Of a stretch of 64,000 nt of DNA, positions 26,157 through 34,919 are shown one piece after another. The stretch covers positions 173,315-237,314 of the forward strand of contig NZ_VCNH01000001.1 of assembly GCF_024355225.1 (NCBI RefSeq), written 5' to 3'. The position numbers and the translations under genes were made by a program. Source of the DNA: Roseovarius sp. M141 (GTDB taxonomy: Bacteria; Pseudomonadota; Alphaproteobacteria; Rhodobacterales; Rhodobacteraceae). Numbering within the stretch: the first letter of the stretch is position 1; every line of letters starts with the position of its first letter. Under the pieces are notes generated by a model. The model had not been told where the DNA came from. It made no database searches and saw only the letters and a list, made by a program, of their open reading frames with translations.

Positions 26157-28150
26157 TGGACGGCCTCCGTCTCTTGCGCGATTCCGACGAGGGTCATCGA
26201 GAAATCGGGGTTTTTCTGAAACTTCAGGGTGACCTCGCGGCCCTCGGGCAGGGCCGAGGCATCTACCGAAGGGTCAATCGCGAAATCCATCGTCATGCCG
26301 GGCATCCCGGTTTCGGTGATTGAGCCATGGGTGATGGTTGCCGTTCGCGCGGCCGGATCGATGGCGTCGATGGTGCCGGGTACGGTTATGGGCGGTGTCG
26401 TGCCTGCGTCCGGCGCGGCCTTGGCTGCAGAATCCGTCATCGGCGTGTCATGTGCCATGTCATCGCCGCTGTCCGTGCCTTCGCCGCGAACGGCCACCAC
26501 CGTGAAAACGCCGCCCTGGCCCTTGGACAGATCAAATTCGACCGGCGCATCCAGCGGAACCGAAGCAGGGTCAAACCCCGCGACGGGCATGTCCATCTGC
26601 ATCGCAGGCCAGCCTAGTTCTGGAATGGGATCATGGGCGAGCGTCAGTTTTCCATCAGCCGTGAGCGCGACAACCCTCCCGTTGCCTGTTGCCGCAACAC
26701 CATCATCGCTCCCCAGCGCAATGAGCCCCAGCAGCCCGTCCGCGCCTCGCGCGGCGCGAAAGGCGACGTGCTGGCCGATCTGCAAACCATCCAGCGCGAC
26801 ATCCGCGCGCACCGCAAAGCGCGAGCTCATCGCAGGCCAGTCCAGCGCGTCGAGCGCGCCGTGCCGGATCGTCGCGATCCGCGCCTCTTGATCCAATGCA
26901 ATCAACTCACCCATCCCGTCGGCAGGCGCGTCGTCCGTTGGCGCCATGCGCTTCAATCCGGCGCTCAGCGCGCTTTCGCTGTCGATCAGGAATTGCGCCG
27001 ACGCGACGACCTCTTCGCCCGGAGCGAGGCCCTGAACCACTTCGGTACGTCCGCCTTCGCCGAATTCGTCGCGCAGCCCCGTCGTGACGAGGCGCGGTTT
27101 GTACGTACCTTCGCCGGTTTTCAGGATGACGCGTTCGGCGGACCCGGTGCGGATGATCGCTTCGGTTGGGATTGTCAGCGCCATGCGCGTCTCGTTCGGG
27201 ATCAGGCTGACAGTGCCGAACATGTTGGGCCGCAAGAGCCCTTCGGAATTGTTGAACTGCAGACGCACGGGCAGAGTGCGCGTCTCGGAGTCGAGCTCGG
27301 GGTAGACGTAATCGATTTCACCTTCGAAGGTGCGGCCACTCAGATGGTCGAACGTGGCGACGGCACGCATGTCTTCGGTCAGCCGCGCGATGTCCCGCTC
27401 GAACACGTCAACGATCAGCCAGACGGCACTGAGATCGGTCAGCGAGACGGCACGGGTTCCAGGTTGCAGGAACATCCCGTCCGCCGCGTCAAGCGAGATG
27501 ACGACGCCGTCCTGTGGCGCCAGAACTTCGAGATTGCGCACAGACGTGCCGCTCGCCTCGATCCGGGTGATCTGCTCATCCGACATCCCCTGGCTGCGCA
27601 AGGCGTTTCGCGCGGCATCGATGATCCTTTTGTCACCGGCCTCTATCGCGCGGACCAGATCGCTGCTGGACGATCCGATCACGGGCGAGAACATCTCGAA
27701 CAAGATATCGCCTTTCTCGACGGGGTCGCCAACAGCCCGCACGTTGAGCGCCTCGATCCAGCCCTCGACACGGGTGTGAACGTGGCTCGTCAAATGTTCA
27801 TCATAGCCGACGAAGCCGACCGTCTCGATCCGCCTTGAAATCTCGGATGTTTTGGCGATCGCCGTGCGCACGCCGATTGCATTGATCTCGCCAGCGGACA
27901 AAGTCACTTCTGCGGGATCGCCCGCTTCTTCCTGCCCAGAGTAGACCGGAATCAGATCCATCCCCATGGGCGACTTGCCGGGGCCAGGTTGCCTGAAGTT
28001 CGGATCCATCGGAGCGACCCAATATAGAATGTCCGGCCCGGCCGCGTCGGTCGTGCCTGCCGGGTTCAGATGAACCCTTTCCAGATAAATCCCGCCTGCC
28101 GCGCCCGCAGCAAGCCCCAGAACGGCCAGGGCCGAATATCGTCCACGCAT
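26153..28150 (-). CDS. cusB: CusB efflux adaptor with three C-terminal CusF-like domains
   Basis: 665 aa. An N-terminal anchor is followed by a metal-binding YHS-like segment (YWVAPMDPNF, KSPMGMDLIPVY, about residues 43-68). The membrane-fusion adaptor (lipoyl, hairpin, beta-barrel) runs to about 405. Three successive CusF-like domains follow: WPAM near 440, HDPIPELGWPAMQMDM near 510, and HGSITETGMPGMTMDF near 615, where the capping Trp is Met. Standard CusB lacks these domains; adaptors with one fused CusF are known. ATG at 28150 follows GAGG. It is the first gene of cusBAF. Confidence 0.92.
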   Translation of the reverse strand: MRGRYSALAVLGLAAGAAGGIYLERVHLNPAGTTDAAGPDILYWVAPMDPNFRQPGPGKSPMGMDLIPVYSGQEEAGDPAEVTLSAGEINAIGVRTAIAKTSEISRRIETVGFVGYDEHLTSHVHTRVEGWIEALNVRAVGDPVEKGDILFEMFSPVIGSSSSDLVRAIEAGDKRIIDAARNALRSQGMSDEQITRIEASGTSVRNLEVLAPQDGVVISLDAADGMFLQPGTRAVSLTDLSAVWLIVDVFERDIARLTEDMRAVATFDHLSGRTFEGEIDYVYPELDSETRTLPVRLQFNNSEGLLRPNMFGTVSLIPNETRMALTIPTEAIIRTGSAERVILKTGEGTYKPRLVTTGLRDEFGEGGRTEVVQGLAPGEEVVASAQFLIDSESALSAGLKRMAPTDDAPADGMGELIALDQEARIATIRHGALDALDWPAMSSRFAVRADVALDGLQIGQHVAFRAARGADGLLGLIALGSDDGVAATGNGRVVALTADGKLTLAHDPIPELGWPAMQMDMPVAGFDPASVPLDAPVEFDLSKGQGGVFTVVAVRGEGTDSGDDMAHDTPMTDSAAKAAPDAGTTPPITVPGTIDAIDPAARTATITHGSITETGMPGMTMDFAIDPSVDASALPEGREVTLKFQKNPDFSMTLVGIAQETEAVQ

Positions 28151-28241
28151 GGGTACCTCAATTTCGGCTCCTGCAAAGGTGCCGCTTCCAATCAATCAGC
28201 ATCGCATGATCGCAGGATGCGACCACGCGTCAGGCAATCGA

Positions 28242-28643
28242 TCAGATGTCGCGCGGAGGACGGTCTTGAGTGGTTCCCGAAAGGGACGCAGGCACCGCGC
28301 CGCCTTCGATCAAACGATCTGTAGCCAGCGGCGTGCTCACAGAAACGGGCATCGACGCATTAAAGGATACATAAACGCTGCACATCGACGGCCCGCAGTG
28401 CATGGCGCTGCCGGCCTCACCTTCGGCTTTAGAGCTGACATCTGCCGAGTCATCTGGCTGGGCCGCGTGCATTGTGCAGTCGTCGACATGTTGGGATTCG
28501 ACTTGATGGCGGGTATGGCATTGCAGCGAATTGGATGCTGAAGCGGGAAGTATCGCCTGGAGCAACAGCATGATTGTCAGCAGCAATAAACCTGCCGGTC
28601 TCAAAACCGCTTGAACATCGAAATTTCGATATAGCCATGCCAT
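28242..28643 (-). CDS. small secreted Cys/His/Met-rich protein, copy 4 of the C-x38-41-PP family
   Basis: 133 aa. The hydrophobic N-terminus (about residues 15-37) is a signal or anchor. CHTRH, DDCTMH and MHCGPSMC supply soft-metal ligands (about residues 42-90), and the C-terminus is DRPPRDI, with 40 residues from the last Cys to PP. It is the first gene upstream of cusBAF on the same strand, 91 bp before cusB. A copper-related periplasmic role is inferred. Confidence 0.6.
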   Translation of the reverse strand: MAWLYRNFDVQAVLRPAGLLLLTIMLLLQAILPASASNSLQCHTRHQVESQHVDDCTMHAAQPDDSADVSSKAEGEAGSAMHCGPSMCSVYVSFNASMPVSVSTPLATDRLIEGGAVPASLSGTTQDRPPRDI

Positions 28644-28888
28644 GCTGGTCGTGTGTCGATAAAATGCGCCACGGTCAACTCAGAAACTTGTGATGGTATC
28701 GGGCCGACGGAGAGACCTAACCTGTGCCAACCACCATCAGATCAACCCACCCTTTTGCCAAGAAGGCATCCGCTTCATACACGTCTGTGGCCTTGAAAAA
28801 CAGCATGTCGGCCTTCTCAGGACAGCGCGAAGTGAGGTTCGGGATCGCTACGGGATTGGTAACGCAAAAAGCTGCACGATCAGCCCAC

Positions 28889-28906
28889 CGTTACAATGCG
28901 TTACAA
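28889..28906. promoter_or_regulatory. candidate CopR-type operator (CGTTACAA direct repeat)
   Basis: CGTTACAA at 28889-28896 and 28899-28906, 10 bp apart, nearly identical to 12115-12132. It lies 79 bp upstream of the EF-hand gene start, a position compatible with activation by an OmpR-family regulator. Confidence 0.55.
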
Positions 28907-28984
28907 AAGAATTCACCGTGAAGCCGTGCAGGCCAAGTCTGAGATGCCTAGGTTAGCGTCATGACAACGGAAAAGGAGTTTACC

Positions 28985-29587
28985 ATGTCACAACGTTTCA
29001 TTCTTGCCCTCTCGATGGCTGCTGCAACCGCACTTGGCGGTGCTGCCTACGCTCAAAGTGGTCACGGCCACGGCGGCAAAGCAAAACCCGCTGATGGCGC
29101 TATGATGATGCAGGGCGGTGGTTCCGGCATGATGGGCGATATGTCGGGCATGATGCAGAAAATGCACGGCATGCACGGCAACAAGATGGGCGGCATGGGC
29201 AATATGGGGTCCGGTATGATGGGCGGCGCCATGATGCAGATGCTCGATGCCGATGGCGACGGCAACGTGACGCCCGAGGAGATGCGCGAGCAGATGCAGG
29301 CCAAGCTGACCGAGTATGACAGCGACGGCGACGGCACATTGTCGATTTCCGAGTTCGAGGCGCTGCACAGCGCGATGATCCGCGAGAAAATGGTAGACAA
29401 GTTCCAGCATCTCGACGCGGACGGCGACGGCGCCATCACCAGCGACGAAATGACCGCACCGGCCAAGAAAATGGAGCGTATGCAGAAGATGCGTTCGGGC
29501 ATGATGGAGCAGATGCAGGGTCAGCCCGGCGCGGGCCAGGGTATGGGGTCCGACATGAACGATGCTGACGACGCCGGCGACAATTGA
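28985..29587 (+). CDS. secreted EF-hand protein with Met/His-rich N-terminal region
   Basis: 200 aa. A signal peptide (about 1-23) is followed by a Gly/Met/His-rich stretch with many MMGG and MHGM units (about 25-85), then three EF-hand loops (DADGDGNVTPEE, DSDGDGTLSISE, DADGDGAITSDE, about residues 90-165) and a Met/Gln-rich tail. The first part resembles copper-binding sequences and the second binds Ca2+ in known families. AAAAGGAG precedes the ATG. The TTACA repeat upstream suggests copper control. Confidence 0.8.
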   Translation: MSQRFILALSMAAATALGGAAYAQSGHGHGGKAKPADGAMMMQGGGSGMMGDMSGMMQKMHGMHGNKMGGMGNMGSGMMGGAMMQMLDADGDGNVTPEEMREQMQAKLTEYDSDGDGTLSISEFEALHSAMIREKMVDKFQHLDADGDGAITSDEMTAPAKKMERMQKMRSGMMEQMQGQPGAGQGMGSDMNDADDAGDN

Positions 29588-29594
29588 GGATTAC

Positions 29595-29617
29595 GGCGTC
29601 GGCCGATGGCCGGCGCC
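29595..29617 (+). terminator. GC-rich hairpin after the EF-hand gene
   Basis: GGCGTCGGCC, GAT loop and GGCCGGCGCC form a 10-bp stem with one mismatch, 8 bp after the stop codon. It may be a terminator or attenuator before the small membrane gene; no T-run follows. Confidence 0.45.
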
Positions 29618-29648
29618 ACCTCTTCGCTGACCGGAACTGGAGGTCGAC

Positions 29649-29744
29649 ATGATGGGTTTCGCAATGGGCGGCTTTTGGATGCTGCTCGGCATCATTTTGG
29701 TCCTGCCGGGAATCCTGAGCTTCGTCAATTACCTGTCACAGTAA
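29649..29744 (+). CDS. 31-aa hydrophobic membrane peptide
   Basis: Starts MMGFAMGGFWMLLGIILVLP and is almost entirely one membrane helix. GGAGG lies 5-7 bp before the ATG. It sits between the EF-hand gene and the DUF302 gene with 16 bp to the latter, so it is probably cotranscribed. Function unknown. Confidence 0.5.
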   Translation: MMGFAMGGFWMLLGIILVLPGILSFVNYLSQ

Positions 29745-29760
29745 CCGAAAGGAGATCGAA

Positions 29761-30147
29761 ATGAGCTATACCTATGACCGCATCCTGAAAGACGTCGCCA
29801 TCGACGACGCCGAATTGCGCATCCGCGATGCGCTGGCAGAAAAGGGCTTCGGCATTCTGACCGAGATCGACGTCAAGGCGACGATGAAAAAGAAGCTCGA
29901 CGCCAATATGGAGCCCTATCGCATTCTTGGAGCCTGCAACCCGAAAATGGCTCACAAGGCCATCGGGATCGAGCCGCGGGTGGGCGCGATGCTGCCCTGC
30001 AACGTCATCCTGCGTGAAGTGGACGGTGGCACCGAGATCAGCGCAATCGATCCGGTGGCCTCGATGCAGGCCATCGACAACGAGGAGTTGCACGAGGTCG
30101 CGGGCGAGGTGCGGGACATGATGCGCGCGGCTGTTGACGCCGCCTGA
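29761..30147 (+). CDS. DUF302 domain protein
   Basis: 128 aa covering one DUF302 domain: a DAELRIRDALAEKGFGILTE-type helix and strand at the start, YRILGACNPKMAHKAI in the middle, and LLPCNVILRE-like strand (here MLPCNVILRE). No signal peptide. The family is common beside copper and thioredoxin/sulfur genes, and its function is not established. AAAGGAG precedes the ATG. Confidence 0.85.
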   Translation: MSYTYDRILKDVAIDDAELRIRDALAEKGFGILTEIDVKATMKKKLDANMEPYRILGACNPKMAHKAIGIEPRVGAMLPCNVILREVDGGTEISAIDPVASMQAIDNEELHEVAGEVRDMMRAAVDAA

Positions 30148-30170
30148 CAGAAGTATTTCCCGACAATACC

Positions 30171-30201
30171 TTGACCTTCCAGCGACCGGAATCATTAGGG
30201 T
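30171..30201 (+). promoter_or_regulatory. MerR/CueR-type promoter
   Basis: TTGACC (-35) is followed directly by the dyad TTCC-N7-GGAA and then TAGGGT (-10) with a 19-bp spacer. This is the overlong spacer plus central dyad typical of MerR-family (CueR, PbrR, ZntR) targets. It lies 46 bp upstream of the broken membrane gene at 30247 and may also serve the TVP38 gene. No MerR-family regulator gene was seen in the window. Confidence 0.6.
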
Positions 30202-30246
30202 TGGACGGATTTGAACGCAACCGGCTGGATGGGGAGGCGTCGCAGC

Positions 30247-30604
30247 ATGTCAGTCGATGGAGGTCAGATCCCCGCGCTCGCCCAGAAAGCTAGCGCCAGT
30301 TTCGTCGGCGTGGGACTGGTCATAGCCATTTTTCCGGTCCGCTTGTTGGCGCCTGAAGAAGCCTCTGTGGCGATTGCCGTATTGACGCTCGCATTGATCG
30401 ATAGTGCCTGTATCGGCTTTGGCGCTTGCCGGGCTGTCCCGGAATCCGCTTGTTCAACTGCTGGGATTTGCGGCTCTTGCCGTCTTGGGCTCCCCGCCGA
30501 AGAGCAGGGCATCTGGCACGTCGATGCTGAAACGGTAATTTCCGTTCTGCGTCGTTTTGGATCTGCTCGCCGCTGCATTTCTCTTCGTTCGCTGTCTTCC
30601 GTGA
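30247..30604 (+). pseudogene. broken membrane protein downstream of MerR-type promoter
   Basis: The ATG at 30247 follows GGGGAGG. The frame is hydrophobic to about 30420, where a frameshift is needed to continue with ALAGLSRNPLVQLLGFAALA. That frame meets TAA at 30536 and remains hydrophobic afterwards (VVLDLLAAAFLFVRCLP) to 30604. The pieces would form about four membrane helices. I do not recognise the family. Confidence 0.45.
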
Positions 30605-30617
30605 GGTGTGTTTAGTA

Positions 30618-31301
30618 ATGCGCGGCATTTTAAGCGGGACAACCGCAAAAGCGGTCCTTGCAGCTGCCATTGTCCTTGCTGCTCTGGCGCTGTTTGTCAG
30701 CCCGCTGTCCGACCTTATAGAAAGCCTTGATGGCGAGCGAATATCCCACTGGGTAAGCGCCGTCGGCGGGTGGGGGCCAATCCTCATCATTGTCTTGATG
30801 ACCGTCGCGATTGTCGCGTCGCCCATTCCAAGTGCGCCGATTGCGCTGGCCGCCGGGGCTGCATACGGCCATACGGCTGGCACCGTCTATATCGTCATCG
30901 GTGCTGAACTCGGCGCTTTGGCGGCCTTCTCCCTGGCGAGGTTTCTGGGGCGTGGCGTGCTTACCCGATGGTTGGGCGACAAGGTGGACAAAGGCTGGCT
31001 TGGCTCTCAGAATGCGCTGACCTTCACGGTTTTCGCCAGCCGGTTGATGCCGTTCATCTCTTTCGACATCGTCAGTTACGCCGCCGGGCTCAGTCGTCTG
31101 CACTTCTGGCGCTTTGCGGTGGCGACCCTCGCCGGAATCATTCCAGCAAGTTTTGTTCTGGCCCATTTCGGCAATGAAGCCGTCAGTGGAGAGCCGGGGC
31201 GCGCCGCCTGGGCCGCCATTGGACTGGGCGCGCTGACGCTGACACCTCTTGTCATCGTTGCGGTAAGGGACCGGCGCAGAAAGCGACTACATCGTGACTG
31301 A
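30618..31301 (+). CDS. TVP38/TMEM64 (DedA-superfamily) membrane protein
   Basis: 227 aa with about six hydrophobic segments. The VTT-domain core is visible as PIPSAPIALAAGAAYG (about residues 73-88) and RLMPFISFDIVSYAAG (about 138-153). Family members act in membrane homeostasis or phospholipid scrambling and are often found next to metal resistance genes. GAGGTG lies about 10 bp before the ATG; a GTG 12 bp upstream is possible. Confidence 0.82.
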   Translation: MRGILSGTTAKAVLAAAIVLAALALFVSPLSDLIESLDGERISHWVSAVGGWGPILIIVLMTVAIVASPIPSAPIALAAGAAYGHTAGTVYIVIGAELGALAAFSLARFLGRGVLTRWLGDKVDKGWLGSQNALTFTVFASRLMPFISFDIVSYAAGLSRLHFWRFAVATLAGIIPASFVLAHFGNEAVSGEPGRAAWAAIGLGALTLTPLVIVAVRDRRRKRLHRD

Positions 31302-31434
31302 ACAGCGCGATCATCCGCCGCATGCGGTTCCCTCCGGAAATCCGGTTTGCGACATGTGTCGGGCCGTTCGAGACGCGAGGCACATGATGGCGACGAACAA
31401 CAACCGCGATCCGGCGAAGGAGCAAGCCAAATGA
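31294..31434 (+). CDS. 46-aa CxxC peptide between TVP38 and permease genes
   Basis: The GTG start overlaps the TVP38 stop by 8 bases, and the stop overlaps the permease ATG (ATGA), the geometry of coupled genes. The peptide is polar with CDMC near residue 19-22. The ribosome binding site is weak and no family is known, so it may instead be a leader. Confidence 0.3.
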   Translation: MTEQRDHPPHAVPSGNPVCDMCRAVRDARHMMATNNNRDPAKEQAK

Positions 31435-32753
31435 CTTCAGAATACAAGGCGAACAGCATTACATTATCCGGAGCAATCGCAATGGGCACCGGCGTGATGA
31501 TCGGGGCCGGTATCTTTGCGCTGACAGGGCAGATCGCGCAGCTTGCCGGGCCGCTTTTTCCGCTGTCTTTCGTGGTCGGCGCTATCGTGACCGCGTTCAG
31601 CGCCTACACTTACATCAAGATGTCCAATGCCTATCCGTCGGCCGGTGGGATCGCGATGATCCTGCAAAAGGCCTATGGTCCGACAACCATCGCAGCTGCG
31701 GCCGCGCTGCTTATGGCGCTGTCGATGGTGATCAACGAAAGCCTCGTTGCGCGAACCTTTGCCACGTATCTCCTACGCGGTCTGGGCCTCGACCAATCCG
31801 GCTGGTTGGTGCCAGCCCTCGGCGTGGGCCTCATCGTCTTTGCCTACCTTATCAATGCAGCGGGCAACCGATCCGTCGGGCTGTTCTCTATCGTCATGGC
31901 CATCATCAAGGTCGGCGGCATCGCGCTGTTCGGAGCTGCGGCGCTTTGGGCGGGTGGCATCTCTTTCGAAGCCGCTTCTGATCAACAAACGACGCAAATC
32001 ACAGGCTTTATAGCGTCCGTGGCGCTGTCGATCCTCGCGTTCAAGGGGTTCACCACGATCACCAACAGCGGTGCCGAAGTCACCGACCCGCATCGCAATG
32101 TCGGACGGGCGATCATCGTATCCATCGGCCTTTGCGTCATTGTTTATCTGCTGGTGGCATTTGCCGTGGGGTCCAGTCTGACACTGGAGCAGATCATCGC
32201 CGCCAAGGATTATGCCCTGGCAGAAGCCGCAGGCCCGACCCTCGGCCAGACCGGTTTCTATCTGACTGTCCTTCTGGCCATCGTCGCCACCTCATCGGGC
32301 CTGATCGCAAGCATCTTTGCCGTTTCCCGCATGTTGACCATGCTGACCGACATGAAGCTGATCCCGCACAGCCATTTCGGCCTGCCGGGGATGATCCGCG
32401 ATCATACGCTGATCTATACCGTGGTGATCGCCAGCTTTTTGACGGTGTTTTTCGATCTCAGCCGGATCGCGTCGCTCGGCGCGTTCTTCTATCTGGTGAT
32501 GGACATCATCATCCACTGGGGTGTGTTCCGCCATCTGAAACAGGACATCAAGGCGAGCGGATGGGTGATGCTCACTGCGATCGCGCTGGATGTCGTGGTG
32601 CTGTCGGTCTTTGGCGCACTGAAATGGCAAAGTGACCCGCTTATCGTGCTTGTGTCGCTTGGCCTGATGGCCGCTGTCTTTGCGTTTGAATGGCTGTTTC
32701 TGCGCCAACGCCCAAATGACGAACCCCATTCAGAATCTCACTCCCACGATTAG
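31431..32753 (+). CDS. APC-superfamily amino acid permease
   Basis: 440 aa with about 12 membrane helices. The first helix has the APC substrate motif [14 protein letters not shown] (about residues 20-33), and the helix-6 region has [17 protein letters not shown]. The substrate cannot be assigned. GAAGGAGC lies 7 bp before the ATG. It is followed by lgt 11 bp downstream. The C-terminus is short and polar with several His and Ser. Confidence 0.85.
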   Translation: MTSEYKANSITLSGAIAMGTGVMIGAGIFALTGQIAQLAGPLFPLSFVVGAIVTAFSAYTYIKMSNAYPSAGGIAMILQKAYGPTTIAAAAALLMALSMVINESLVARTFATYLLRGLGLDQSGWLVPALGVGLIVFAYLINAAGNRSVGLFSIVMAIIKVGGIALFGAAALWAGGISFEAASDQQTTQITGFIASVALSILAFKGFTTITNSGAEVTDPHRNVGRAIIVSIGLCVIVYLLVAFAVGSSLTLEQIIAAKDYALAEAAGPTLGQTGFYLTVLLAIVATSSGLIASIFAVSRMLTMLTDMKLIPHSHFGLPGMIRDHTLIYTVVIASFLTVFFDLSRIASLGAFFYLVMDIIIHWGVFRHLKQDIKASGWVMLTAIALDVVVLSVFGALKWQSDPLIVLVSLGLMAAVFAFEWLFLRQRPNDEPHSESHSHD

Positions 32754-32764
32754 GAAGACCAGCA

Positions 32765-33664
32765 ATGTTTCCCACCGCCATTCCCTTCCCAGATATCGGC
32801 TCGGAACTCTTCGCGATCGATATCGGTACGTTTCACTTCGCGCTGCGCTGGTATGCCCTCGCCTATATCGCGGGTATTCTCATTGGCTGGCAGATTTGCG
32901 TGAGGGCCGTCAAAACTCCTGCGCTTTGGCCCAAAGCCGGGCCTCCGCTCAACCCAAGTCAGATCGGGGATCTAGTCACGTGGATCATCCTCGGTGTGAT
33001 TATCGGCGGTCGCCTGGGATTCGTCCTGTTCTATCAACCGCAATACTACCTGCAAAATCCGCTCGAGATTCTCATGGTCTGGCAAGGCGGCATGTCGTTC
33101 CACGGCGGCTTTACCGGTGTGGCCGTGGCCGGTCTGGTGTTTTCTATCCGCCAAGGTGCGCCGCTTCTCGGCACTGCAGACCTTCTGGCGATCGCGACGC
33201 CGCCCGGGCTATTGCTCGGGCGGCTGGCCAACTTCACAAACAACGAACTCTGGGGCCGCGCGACTGACGTTCCCTGGGCCGTTATTTTTCCGGGAGAGGC
33301 CGCGCAGGCCTGCCCGGGTGTCGAGGGACTGTGCGCGCGGCACCCATCCCAACTCTACGAAGCGCTGCTGGAAGGCCTCTTTCTGGGCGCAGTATTGCTT
33401 GTCCTTGCCTGGCGGCGCGGCTGGCTGAAATGGCCCGGTGCCCTTACCGGGACATTCTTGGTGGGCTATGGCCTGTCCAGAGCCTTTGTCGAGTTTTTCC
33501 GGCAGCCGGACATGCAATTTGTGACCGAAGGGAACCCCATTGGACATGCGCTGCAGTTCGGGAGTTGGGGGCTGACGATGGGCCAGACACTCTCGGTGCC
33601 GATGATCCTATTGGGGGTTCTTCTTCTCTGGTTTTCAAATCGACCAACAGCGGTTCCTGCATGA
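32765..33664 (+). CDS. lgt: prolipoprotein diacylglyceryl transferase Lgt
   Basis: 299 aa, about seven membrane helices. The Lgt signature is present: [31 protein letters not shown] (about residues 154-167) and [12 protein letters not shown] (about 196-207), plus [12 protein letters not shown] near the end. It transfers diacylglycerol from phosphatidylglycerol to the lipobox Cys of prolipoproteins. It is usually a core gene; whether this is the only copy or an accessory one cannot be told. The following L,D-transpeptidase has a lipobox. Confidence 0.92.
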   Translation: MFPTAIPFPDIGSELFAIDIGTFHFALRWYALAYIAGILIGWQICVRAVKTPALWPKAGPPLNPSQIGDLVTWIILGVIIGGRLGFVLFYQPQYYLQNPLEILMVWQGGMSFHGGFTGVAVAGLVFSIRQGAPLLGTADLLAIATPPGLLLGRLANFTNNELWGRATDVPWAVIFPGEAAQACPGVEGLCARHPSQLYEALLEGLFLGAVLLVLAWRRGWLKWPGALTGTFLVGYGLSRAFVEFFRQPDMQFVTEGNPIGHALQFGSWGLTMGQTLSVPMILLGVLLLWFSNRPTAVPA

Positions 33665-33880
33665 GAAAAGGCAGGGTCGATGAAACAGAGAACGGCGCAA
33701 TGTATTTTGGAGCGGTCGATTGGATATCGCCGCTCTGATGGAGCATTCAGGCGTGGCCGTACGCTGCCCAAACACCGACTAGATATCCAGGGGCCTATGT
33801 GGCTTGGCAGCTTTGCCAGAAATCACCACTTTCGGCGGAATAGCCGTCCCCACCCCGATCCATGGAATAAGGAATTACCT

Positions 33881-34585
33881 ATGTTCACCCGACGCAGCTT
33901 CGTTGCTCTCGGCGCGATGACAGGCCTTGTCGCCTGCGCCCGCCCCAATGCAGGTCCCGTACCGCGCGCGATTGCCGCACCGGTCAGTCCGATATATCCG
34001 CCCCTTCCCGACTTTTATGGTGAGATCACCGGCGAGCCCTACCCGATTCCCGCCATTCCGGAGGGCAGTTTGGCTCCCGAGTATTGGCGTCAGGAGGTTG
34101 TGAATCCATGGCCCAACTATGCACGCGGTACGATTGTCGTCGACCCAGATGCGGCCATCCTTCACTTCGTCCAGAGCCGCGAAAAGGCAACGCGGTATGG
34201 TGTCGGTGTCGGAGCGGCGGGCTTTGCCTGGGAAGGCACGGCGCGGCTACAGTTCACCCGTAAATGGCCCCGGTGGAAAGTGCCGGCCAGCATGATTGAG
34301 CGGCAACCCAAACTGGAGCCCTATTCTGTGGCCAATGGAGGTATGGATCCGGGGCCCGGCAACCCGCTGGGGGCGAGGGCGCTTTACCTCTTTCAGAACG
34401 GCGTCGATACGCTCTACCGTATCCATGGCGATGCTGCGCCTCAGGAATTGGGGAAAGCCGTCTCCTCGGGGTGCATCCGGATGCTCAACCAGGATGCGAT
34501 TGACCTGTACGACCGGTCTGTTCACGGTGCTTCGGTGATCGTTTTGCCGTCGATGAAACCCTCAGGGCTATCCCCGCTGTACTGA
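33881..34585 (+). CDS. L,D-transpeptidase (YkuD family), lipoprotein-like copy 2
   Basis: 234 aa. The N-terminus MFTRRSFVALGAMTGLVACA combines a twin-arginine pair with a lipobox ending in Cys (about residue 19). The YkuD active region is HGDAAPQELG (about 183) followed by SSGCIRML (about 193-200). It is related in layout to the protein at 724-1311. ATG at 33881 is chosen because the upstream in-frame sequence is unconserved and AAGGAAT precedes it. It lies 216 bp downstream of lgt. Confidence 0.88.
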   Translation: MFTRRSFVALGAMTGLVACARPNAGPVPRAIAAPVSPIYPPLPDFYGEITGEPYPIPAIPEGSLAPEYWRQEVVNPWPNYARGTIVVDPDAAILHFVQSREKATRYGVGVGAAGFAWEGTARLQFTRKWPRWKVPASMIERQPKLEPYSVANGGMDPGPGNPLGARALYLFQNGVDTLYRIHGDAAPQELGKAVSSGCIRMLNQDAIDLYDRSVHGASVIVLPSMKPSGLSPLY

Positions 34586-34919
34586 GCCTGAGGCCCTCAG
34601 TGGATCTTAACGGGTCTTGCGCGCTTTCGCGTGGATTTCTGTCTCTGTTATAATGCTGCCAAGAATAGCGCCATCAAGCACGCACCTTTCCAGAATGTCA
34701 GTTATGGTGGTGCTCTTGAGACCCTCTTCTTGCGCTTTGCCTATGTCAGAAGTCCCGCTGACGCGCGACTAAATTGCCAATGCGGAAGCAAATCTTTGAC
34801 ACGGTACAGATGCACGCAGGCATGGCCGACTTCACGGACTGCTTCTATTGCGGCGTTGCGGTCTGCTGGGGGCGTAACTGCCTTGACTGGAGACGTGGTC
34901 GGAAAGAAATGGACCCAAA
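34586..34919. other. 334-bp region without a supported gene
   Basis: A short CTGAG-GCC-CTCAG hairpin lies just after the L,D-transpeptidase stop. A Cys-containing short frame (about 34810-34924) abuts the nhaA remnant but lacks a ribosome binding site. No conserved protein or RNA seen. Confidence 0.4.
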
